Shown in pieces: positions 1-5,452 of a stretch of DNA of 7,829 bases (positions are counted from its first letter, which is position 1; each line of letters opens with the position of its first letter). The notes beneath the pieces are model-generated. The model did no database searches. It saw only the letters and a program-made list of their open reading frames with translations, and was not told where the DNA came from. Source of the DNA: Sphaerochaeta sp. (lineage in GTDB: Bacteria; Spirochaetota; Spirochaetia; Sphaerochaetales; Sphaerochaetaceae); the NCBI GenBank assembly GCA_023228445.1, contig JALOBD010000103.1, positions 1 through 7,829 on the forward strand. Reading direction: 5' to 3'. Position numbers and translations under genes: made by a program.

Positions 1-1373
1 GTGAAGCCCGGTCCGAGGGCGACGACCAGTGGGGCATCGTCGATCCGGGTGGAGAGGTTGCGTTTGGCCATGATGGCGTCGACGACGCACACCGGAGCGA
101 TCTCCTTGATGCTCGCTCCCTCCCCGTCCACAAGGACCGGCACGATGTGCTGCTCCAAGAGTGCGAACGCCTCCTTTGTCGATTGGATGCGTCGAGCCCG
201 GATTCCCTCGACGGTGGTCTCACCGCTGTAGATTGCCTCGGCAACGCTGGCCGTTCTCCTGATGACCGAGGGGTGTTCGACCTCCAGGACGATGACGCGC
301 CAACCACTGCGGTGGAGGCGGGCAACGACTCCACTGGCCAAGTCTCCGCCGCCGCGGACGATGACGAGGTGTTGGGCAAGGTTCTTCATGTTGCACCCTG
401 ACCGCTCGTTGATGTGGGCGAGGATCTCAGCAATGACACTGACGGCAATCTCCTGGGGGGTCTGGGCCCCGATATCCAGCCCGATGGGGCAGTGAAGGCG
501 AGCGAGCATCTTGGCGTCAAGGGAGAGGGTTGCGTAGAGCTGCTTGGCCTTGTGGCGCGAACCCAGGACGCCCAGATAGGCCACCCCCCGTCCCAACAGC
601 GTCTTGGCCGCTTCCTCGTCGAAGGCGTGGCTTGCGATGACAGCGTAGGTGTAGGAGTCGGTGTGCACCTCAGAGAACGCCTGGGCGAGGGTAGGTCTAA
701 CCACCCGGCGCCGGGCGTGGGCAAAGAGGTCACCTGTGGCAAACTCGCCTCTCGTTTCGACGACCTGGACCGTGAGGCCGACGCTGTGTGCGAGGGTAGC
801 GATCGCCTGGTTGACGTGCCCACCCCCCACGAGCAAGAGCGTGTGGGCCTTGATGGGCAGGCTGTAGTAGCAGGTGAAGTTGTTCTCACTGACCAAGGCG
901 GGAAGCTTGGCTGTCAGGACCGCTGAGGCGTGCTCCAAGAAGGTGGGGTGGACCGCCCCGACAGTCGCCCCTCCCGCACTGAGACCGAGGATCGCCACCT
1001 CAGGCTCTAACTGAAGGCCCAGCGTACAGAAGAGCGACTGCTCCTCCCACCTGCCGAGGGTGATGAAGGAGGCACGGTCGCTCTCGCTGTGGCAGTGCAG
1101 CAGGTAGAGGTCCACCTCCCCGTGTCCCTCCTGAACGACGTATCGGATGTGGCGTCCCGTAAGGGTGGTGGTGAGCAGTGCCAAAGCCTGGCGCTGGGCA
1201 TAGGCTTCCACATCACCTCCTCCGATGGTTCCGGTGATCAGGCCACCTGCCTGGACGACCATCGCCCCTTCGTTGCGGCTCGTCGAGCCGGTGGTGCGCA
1301 GGATGACGACGTAGACGAAGGGTTGCTTCGCCTCAGAGAGGCGGGCGGCTTGTTGAATGACACTCATCTTCAT
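1..1373 (-). CDS. yqeB: XdhC-YqeB fusion, molybdenum hydroxylase maturation factor (3' end outside window)
   Basis: This is an accessory protein for selenium-dependent molybdenum hydroxylases of the xanthine dehydrogenase type, acting in the cytoplasm on the molybdenum cofactor. One open frame of 457 codons runs off the left edge without a stop. Residues 1-328 are an XdhC/CoxI protein. The N-terminal part has GSTSRNEGA (29-37) and GTIGGGDVE (48-56). The C-terminal Rossmann part has LVGGGHV (181-187), LGSRHK (270-275) and the family ending PIGLDIGAQTPQEIAVS (296-312). From Met329 the protein becomes YqeB-like, with RGGGDLASG (340-348), then VEGI, DAIMAKRNLSTRID and ALGPGF at the edge. As I recall, E. 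coli YqeB is a fusion of the same kind, so the architecture has precedent. The ATG at 1373 was chosen because AAGGAT (1386-1381) lies 7 nt upstream and the start overlaps the yqeC stop as ATGA. Family assignment is firm; the biochemical step is known only in outline. Confidence 0.92.
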   Translation of the reverse strand, partial: MKMSVIQQAARLSEAKQPFVYVVILRTTGSTSRNEGAMVVQAGGLITGTIGGGDVEAYAQRQALALLTTTLTGRHIRYVVQEGHGEVDLYLLHCHSESDRASFITLGRWEEQSLFCTLGLQLEPEVAILGLSAGGATVGAVHPTFLEHASAVLTAKLPALVSENNFTCYYSLPIKAHTLLLVGGGHVNQAIATLAHSVGLTVQVVETRGEFATGDLFAHARRRVVRPTLAQAFSEVHTDSYTYAVIASHAFDEEAAKTLLGRGVAYLGVLGSRHKAKQLYATLSLDAKMLARLHCPIGLDIGAQTPQEIAVSVIAEILAHINERSGCNMKNLAQHLVIVRGGGDLASGVVARLHRSGWRVIVLEVEHPSVIRRTASVAEAIYSGETTVEGIRARRIQSTKEAFALLEQHIVPVLVDGEGASIKEIAPVCVVDAIMAKRNLSTRIDDAPLVVALGPGF

Positions 1374-2077
1374 AATACCAATCCTTTGAACGCAACAACG
1401 GTATCGCTGTGTAGCGATCCGAAGAGAATCGGCAGATCTGCGCATCTGTCGCGCAGGTTCTGTATACTGTTCCTATCGACATGCTCACTCTGGGTGCAGA
1501 GCAACAAGGGTGTGCCTCTCATCGCCTTCATTGGGCCAGCAGGACTTCTGATGTACGCCTCCAACCACGCTTCATCGACGATCGATTGGTCACCGTCACA
1601 ACCAAAACACACCGAAGCGGCGCTCTTTCCAAGGGCTGAGAGGGAGAGGGTTGCGATGGTGGCGGTGGTAAACGAAGGAATGACCGGGTCGCGCTCGCTG
1701 TGGATCTTCAGGTCCATGCCCCGCGCTCCATCGGCTTCGATCAGGGTGACCGAGAAGCGTTTGCTCAGCGATGCCAAATGCTCGATCGGTGGGGCGAGCG
1801 CTTTCTCTTTTCCATCGAGGGCGTAGAAGATTCGTTGGCCAGGGTGGTGGACGGTACGGAAGATCGCATCATCGGTAAACGAGCGATCACAGCCGTAGGA
1901 GACTCGGTCGGGTTTCTGCAGCTTGGTGGTGGTGGAGAGGAGGACTCGTTCCCCCCGCTTCGCATACGCGGCGGCGAGGGCGATCATCAGCGTGGTCTTG
2001 CCACCGCTGCCGACAATGGCGATGGTCCGCTTCGCATTTCCGACATGGTCGATGATGGAGGCGAGCAGGGGTTTCAT
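1370..2077 (-). CDS. yqeC: Selenium-dependent hydroxylase accessory protein YqeC
   Basis: This is a 235-residue P-loop protein of the YqeC family, which occurs with YqeB and the cytidylyltransferase MocA near selenium-dependent molybdenum hydroxylases. Its exact reaction is not established. A Walker A motif GSGGKTT sits at residues 23-29 after a hydrophobic strand (TIAIVG). STTTKL follows at 48-53, a characteristic early motif. EADGARGMDLKIH (114-126) matches the conserved EADGA-K-P signature, followed by a Pro-rich DPVIP. Length is close to the family norm of about 230-260. AGGAT (2088-2084) lies 6 nt before the ATG. The gene ends in an ATGA overlap with the xdhC-yqeB gene, so the two are probably translationally coupled in one operon. 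No truncation or missing P-loop residue is visible. Confidence 0.9.
   Translation of the reverse strand: MKPLLASIIDHVGNAKRTIAIVGSGGKTTLMIALAAAYAKRGERVLLSTTTKLQKPDRVSYGCDRSFTDDAIFRTVHHPGQRIFYALDGKEKALAPPIEHLASLSKRFSVTLIEADGARGMDLKIHSERDPVIPSFTTATIATLSLSALGKSAASVCFGCDGDQSIVDEAWLEAYIRSPAGPMKAMRGTPLLLCTQSEHVDRNSIQNLRDRCADLPILFGSLHSDTVVAFKGLVL
1374..1386 (-). promoter_or_regulatory. Ribosome binding site deciding the yqeB start
   Basis: AAGGAT at 1386-1381 on the minus strand lies inside the 3' end of yqeC, 7 nt before the ATG at 1373. The next in-frame ATG (1367) would be 13 nt away, so the upstream ATG is preferred. The placement fits coupling of yqeB translation to ribosomes finishing yqeC. 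Confidence 0.6.
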
Positions 2078-2102
2078 GGAGCCATCCTACCACTCTCCAT
2101 TC

Positions 2103-2140
2103 TTGCACGCAAGGCATCGCATTTTTTATATAACTATACA
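2103..2140. promoter_or_regulatory. Divergent promoter region between yqeC and the IS110-like gene
   Basis: The 91-bp gap between the two divergent genes has an AT-rich core (2121-2140) in an otherwise GC-rich sequence. On the plus strand, TTGCAC (2103-2108) and TATATA (2127-2132) are 18 bp apart and resemble -35/-10 boxes. TATACA (2135-2140) is another -10-like hexamer. On the minus strand TATAGT (2138-2133) could be the yqeC -10, but I see no good -35 for it. The exact start sites are uncertain. Confidence 0.4.
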
Positions 2141-2162
2141 CGATGCGAAAACCAGTGATAGT

Positions 2163-2171
2163 GGAGGTATG
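2163..2171 (+). promoter_or_regulatory. Unusually close Shine-Dalgarno at the IS110-like gene
   Basis: GGAGGT (2163-2168) directly abuts the ATG at 2169, where a spacing of 5-9 nt would be normal. No in-frame start lies 5-9 nt downstream. The next candidate, GTG at 2199, has no Shine-Dalgarno and would remove most of the first predicted strand. Upstream in frame there is no ATG, GTG or TTG near enough to be convincing. The ATG at 2169 is therefore kept, with probably inefficient initiation. Confidence 0.5.
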
Positions 2172-2792
2172 GAGAAGACCAAGATCCTCACCGCTGGGGT
2201 GGACATCATCGGTACCCGGTATCACGTCTGTTTGCTCGACCAAGAGGGCAAGCATCCCCGCTACTACCACGGCAGGGAGGATACCCAATCGGGGCAGAAC
2301 AAGCTGATCGCCTACCTCGGGCCACACTACCGCGTTGTAATCGTCGAGTCGTCGCTCGCCCTCATCCTGCTCTTCCGCCTTCAAGAGGGGCGGGTGACCA
2401 TCAAGGAGGAGGGTGAGCACTACCGCGTCTGGCAGAAAGCGGGCATCGCTCGTGGAGATGCGATGGCGCGCTTTGCAGCACTGCTGCTCTACGAACAGCT
2501 CATCGGCCCGAAACCGCTCACTGAGAAGGAGGAGCGAGAGCTTCTGGCTGCCGAGTGGGAGCGTGCCCTCGCCGATGTTGCCCGCATCGAGCGGGCTGGG
2601 CAGATCATCGGTGAAATCCATGGTGGCAATGAATCGCCCAAGCTCTCTGCGGAGGCGCTACGCCTGTTGCAGGCTTCCCAGGGGCCCTCCTCCTCATCGG
2701 GTGTTGAAGCGCCTGAGTATGCGATCGACTCCGATGACAACAGCTTCTTGGCCAAGGTGGCCCGTGCCTTGGCAAAGGATCGGACCAAGTAA
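2169..2792 (+). CDS. IS110-like RuvC-domain protein of unknown function (half-length)
   Basis: This encodes 207 residues and I do not recognise it as a named gene. Residues 6-111 look like the N-terminal RuvC-fold domain of IS110-family (DEDD) transposases: GVD at 10-12 opening a strand, a DQEGK turn, TQSGQNKLIAYL (39-50), RVVIVESS with Glu60, a leucine-rich helix (63-71), and a GDAMARFAALL helix with Asp97. The D12-E60-D97 spacing is close to that of the D, E and last D in IS110 proteins. Ala94 stands where the third acidic residue of the TDxxDA motif would be. Residues 117-150 are charged and helical, probably coiled coil. A Ser run (174-177) and an acidic linker lead to a short C-terminal helix. 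The second IS110 domain with its catalytic serine is absent, and only 125 bp follow before ackA, so it is not a full transposase. It may be a domesticated or degenerate recombinase. The similarity is by eye. Confidence 0.7.
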   Translation: MEKTKILTAGVDIIGTRYHVCLLDQEGKHPRYYHGREDTQSGQNKLIAYLGPHYRVVIVESSLALILLFRLQEGRVTIKEEGEHYRVWQKAGIARGDAMARFAALLLYEQLIGPKPLTEKEERELLAAEWERALADVARIERAGQIIGEIHGGNESPKLSAEALRLLQASQGPSSSSGVEAPEYAIDSDDNSFLAKVARALAKDRTK

Positions 2793-2819
2793 CCCTACGA
2801 TAAAAAGCAGAACCATACT

Positions 2820-2834
2820 TTGAACCGTGTTCAA
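2820..2834 (+). terminator. Hairpin downstream of the IS110-like gene, weak terminator candidate
   Basis: TTGAAC (2820-2825), a CGT loop and GTTCAA (2829-2834) form a perfect 6-bp stem 28 nt after the stop at 2792. The sequence after it has only short, interrupted T runs, so intrinsic termination would be weak. The stronger palindrome at 2882-2897 could also slow plus-strand transcripts. Confidence 0.35.
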
Positions 2835-2876
2835 GCCTTTGTTGACTTCAATGCCCAGGTGGGTGCTGTTTTCATG

Positions 2877-2897
2877 AAAAAGGCGCCCGAAGGCGCC
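2877..2897 (-). terminator. Rho-independent terminator of ackA
   Basis: On the minus strand GGCGCC (2897-2892), loop TTCG (2891-2888) and GGCGCC (2887-2882) form a 6-bp all-GC stem closed by a stable TTCG loop. It is followed directly by TTTTT (2881-2877) and begins about 20 nt after the ackA stop codon. This is a textbook intrinsic terminator. Confidence 0.88.
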
Positions 2898-2917
2898 ATT
2901 TCGCGTGATGGTGGTCC

Positions 2918-4255
2918 CTATCGCTTGATGGCGAGGATCGTCTTCAGCTCGGGGTTCTTCTCGATGTCCCGTACCAAGTCGCGTTCACGGCCCTTGTTGA
3001 CGTAATGCTTGTCTTCGAAGCTGTAGCGGAAGTTGGTGTGTACATCGTAGGTGCCGTTCATCAACGCGTAGGCGTCCTCGGTCATCACCAGCTCCTCATC
3101 GGTGGGGATGACGAGAATCTTCACCTTTGAGTCATCACTTTGGATGGCGAATTCACCGTTACGGGAGAAGCACACCTCATTCTTGTGCTCATCGAGCTTG
3201 GCACCGATGACCTCGAGGCCCTTGCAGGCGCCTTTTCGGATATGGCGGGCCATCTCGCCCACCCCTGCGGTGAAGACGATGGCGTCGACTTTCCCCTCCA
3301 AGAGGGTGGCATAGGCGCCGATGTACTTGGCGATGCGGCGGCACTCCATGTCGATGGCCAGCTGGGCGTTGGCATCGCCCTCTTGGCTCGCCTTGAGCAC
3401 ATCGCGGCGGTCACTCTTGCCGCACAGCCCGATGAGGCCGCTCTGCTTGTTCAGCGATGTATCGACTTGGGTGGCGCTCATGCCGGTGTTCTTCATCATG
3501 TAGGGGATGATCGCCGGGTCGATGTCTCCACAACGCGAACCCATGACCAAGCCCTCAAGGGGGGTGAGTCCCATCGAGGTATCGATGCTGATCCCCCCCT
3601 TCACCGCGGTGATGGAGGCTCCGTTTCCGATGTGGGCGACGATGACGTTGGTCTCCTCGTTCTTTTTGCCCAGGATGACGGCGGCGCGCTTGGCGCAGTA
3701 GAGGTGACTGGTGCCATGGAAGCCGTAGCGACGTACGTTGTACTTGGTGTACCACTCAAGGGGCAAGGCGTACATGTAGGCGGCGGTGGGCATCGTCTGG
3801 TGGAAGGCGGTGTCGAGGATGATTGCCTGCGGTACGCCGGGGATCGAGGAGAGGGCTGCCTCGATGCCCATGATGTTGGGTGGATTGTGCAGTGGGGCGA
3901 GGTGTGCGAAGCTCTTGAGCGCTTCGAGCACCTTATCGGTTACCAGCGCACTGGTCTTGAAGACCTCACCGCCGTGGACGACCCGGTGGCCCACAGCTCC
4001 GATCTCGCCCAGGCTCTTGATGACTCCGTACTCATCATCGAGCAGCATCCGGATGATCAGCTCAATGGCCTCCTTGTGGGTGGGAGAGGAGAACTCTGCC
4101 GTGTACTCAAGCCGGGAGTTGGCTTTATGCTCGATGGTCGAGTACTCGAGTCCGATGCGCTCTACGACACCGACGGCAAGGATGTCCTTGCTGTCCCAGT
4201 CGTAGACTTGGTACTTGGCAGAGGAACTGCCACAGTTGAGGGTCAGGATTACCAT
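2918..4255 (-). CDS. ackA: Acetate kinase
   Basis: It interconverts acetyl phosphate + ADP and acetate + ATP, the ATP-yielding last step of acetate fermentation, in the cytoplasm. Family residues fall at the same numbers as in Methanosarcina AckA: Asn7 in LNCGSSSAKY, Arg91 in GHRVVHGG, Asp148 in ILDTAFHQTMP, His180 in YGFHGTSH and Arg241 in GSRCGDIDP. The adenosine-side motifs HIGNGAS (208-214) and FTAGVGE are present, as is TDEEL (385-389) near the end of the core. At 445 residues it is about 45 longer than the usual 400. The excess is a charged C-terminal tail from about residue 400, resembling that of spirochaetal homologues. AGGAG lies 7 nt before the ATG, a good promoter is upstream and an intrinsic terminator follows, so it appears monocistronic. 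No phosphotransacetylase gene is adjacent. Confidence 0.97.
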   Translation of the reverse strand: MVILTLNCGSSSAKYQVYDWDSKDILAVGVVERIGLEYSTIEHKANSRLEYTAEFSSPTHKEAIELIIRMLLDDEYGVIKSLGEIGAVGHRVVHGGEVFKTSALVTDKVLEALKSFAHLAPLHNPPNIMGIEAALSSIPGVPQAIILDTAFHQTMPTAAYMYALPLEWYTKYNVRRYGFHGTSHLYCAKRAAVILGKKNEETNVIVAHIGNGASITAVKGGISIDTSMGLTPLEGLVMGSRCGDIDPAIIPYMMKNTGMSATQVDTSLNKQSGLIGLCGKSDRRDVLKASQEGDANAQLAIDMECRRIAKYIGAYATLLEGKVDAIVFTAGVGEMARHIRKGACKGLEVIGAKLDEHKNEVCFSRNGEFAIQSDDSKVKILVIPTDEELVMTEDAYALMNGTYDVHTNFRYSFEDKHYVNKGRERDLVRDIEKNPELKTILAIKR

Positions 4256-4317
4256 TGAAAAACTCCTATGTGCAACCTGTAATCAGGCTTGGAAATGCAT
4301 GCAACGTACCATTGGTG

Positions 4318-4346
4318 ATTAAACCACCTCCTCCAGGAAAAATCAA
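4318..4346 (-). promoter_or_regulatory. Sigma-70-type promoter of ackA
   Basis: On the minus strand TTGATT (4346-4341) and TTTAAT (4323-4318) are separated by exactly 17 bp. The -10 box differs from TATAAT at one position. Transcription would begin near 4311, giving a leader of about 55 nt. That leader contains a small CCTG/CAGG hairpin (4287-4276) and the AGGAG Shine-Dalgarno. I see no recognised riboswitch in it. Confidence 0.7.
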
Positions 4347-4390
4347 CCTGAGAGCTGAAGCAAGAGCGCCACGGTTTTACCTACAGGGGC

Positions 4391-5452
4391 ATGAAGGGTG
4401 TTCTCTGCCTCTGCCTCCTCTGCTCCCTCTCCCCCCTCGCCGCTGGTGCGACACTGATGCTGGAAGGCGAGGCCAGCCAAGCCCGCTATGCGATGGTGTT
4501 CAAGAGTGAAGTCACCTCCATCACGCTTGCCAGCGACGGAACACTCACCCATGGCACGGTACAGTTGCCCCTGACCGACAAATGGACGCTTGCTGCACAA
4601 GACGGGAATTTGAAGAACCACTATGCCAGCCTCGAATCGAGGCGGGTAGGTCAGCTGACCCTCTCCGATTCGCACTATGCCATCAACACCCTCTTCTCTC
4701 GCTCAGGAATCGCCGGTCTTTCACTCGCTTGCCCCCCGATTTCCGTTGGCATCTTCTCCTTCGCTCCCCTCGATGACTCCTCGCTCTTTGTCAACTATCG
4801 AGATGCGTGGGAGGGAGTCGCACTGCTCGTGCGCCTGGCGCACACGGTCGGCCCCTTCGCCCTTGACTGGGAGGTGAGCTGGAAACGGGCACGGCAACTG
4901 GCCACCACGAACGTTCTCACCGTCGGGATTGGCCCGTGGGTGCTCACCCAACGCTTGGGACCACGGGCTGGGGAGCGGGGGATGGTATTGGCTGTCAAAG
5001 TGGAGGAGGGGAGCGTCTCCTGCTCACTCTCCCTCTCCACTTCACTGGGGGCGATGGCAATCTACAGCGGTGAGCAACAGCAGAAGACGAGCAGCCTCAC
5101 CTCGGCCCTTGGCGTTGCATGGGGCTCTCTTGTGTTTGGGCTCGACAATGAGTGGGTGGTTGGCCACGACTCGGCGGGTGCCGGGGTGTACACCCATGTC
5201 GTGGGTCTCAGTCTCTCAGGGAAGGGGTGGCGCCTCTCGATGCGCTGGCGGGCCGGCGGTGCGCCCACCTACTCCTTCACTGACGGGGCAAACCGACTTG
5301 TCGGAGGCAAAGGACACGTGGGTGCCACCTTTGTCCATGGGTGGGGCCCGTGGCGGTTCACCCTCCAATTTGGACAAAACGGGGTGTTCTCACTGCGCTG
5401 GCGCTATACCATCACCATGCGCCGAGGTAGCGGATCTCCTCCTCCAACATGA
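4391..5452 (+). CDS. Secreted beta-rich protein, probable outer-membrane barrel
   Basis: This encodes 353 residues of no family I recognise. Residues 1-20 are a signal peptide: Met-Lys, a Leu/Cys-rich hydrophobic core, and an AGA cleavage site before Thr21. No lipobox is present, so signal peptidase I export is expected. The mature part has many short alternating polar/hydrophobic stretches with Trp, Tyr and Phe at likely strand ends, for example around GPFALDWEVSWKR, HVVGLSLSGKGWRLSMRWRA, and GPWRFTLQFG followed by FSLRWRYTITM near the C-terminus. This is the pattern of an outer-membrane beta-barrel. After the last strand comes a short tail, RRGSGSPPPT, encoded in DNA that also encodes the MurB C-terminus. 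The ATG at 4391 is fixed by the signal peptide, although AGGGG ends only 1 nt before it. The gene is divergent from ackA, with 135 bp between them. A periplasmic beta-sandwich protein is the alternative. Confidence 0.75.
   Translation: MKGVLCLCLLCSLSPLAAGATLMLEGEASQARYAMVFKSEVTSITLASDGTLTHGTVQLPLTDKWTLAAQDGNLKNHYASLESRRVGQLTLSDSHYAINTLFSRSGIAGLSLACPPISVGIFSFAPLDDSSLFVNYRDAWEGVALLVRLAHTVGPFALDWEVSWKRARQLATTNVLTVGIGPWVLTQRLGPRAGERGMVLAVKVEEGSVSCSLSLSTSLGAMAIYSGEQQQKTSSLTSALGVAWGSLVFGLDNEWVVGHDSAGAGVYTHVVGLSLSGKGWRLSMRWRAGGAPTYSFTDGANRLVGGKGHVGATFVHGWGPWRFTLQFGQNGVFSLRWRYTITMRRGSGSPPPT

Noticed and set aside
386..889. Minus-strand open frame of 167 codons inside the XdhC region
   Set aside because: It is rich in Ser, Arg, Thr and Pro with no family motif. 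The adjacent frame reads a full XdhC domain. Only its TGA at 386 is of interest, for the junction.
1089..1826. Plus-strand open frame of 245 codons across yqeB and yqeC
   Set aside because: It is antisense to two well-supported coupled genes and has no homology pattern.
1887..2621. Minus-strand open frame of 244 codons crossing the divergent promoter region
   Set aside because: It is out of frame with yqeC and antisense to the IS110-like gene, and it reads through the promoter gap.
2169..2792. Complete IS110 insertion sequence
   Set aside because: There is no second transposase domain and no identifiable element ends or target duplication. The flanking spaces of 91 and 125 bp hold a promoter and a terminator instead.
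3140..4258. Long plus-strand open frame of 372 codons opposite ackA
   Set aside because: It mirrors ackA almost throughout, matches no family, and is rich in Gly, Asp and Val as expected from reading a GC-biased gene backwards.
4256..4310. Possible riboswitch in the ackA leader
   Set aside because: Only a 4-bp CCTG/CAGG hairpin and the Shine-Dalgarno are visible. No known aptamer core could be recognised and the leader is short.
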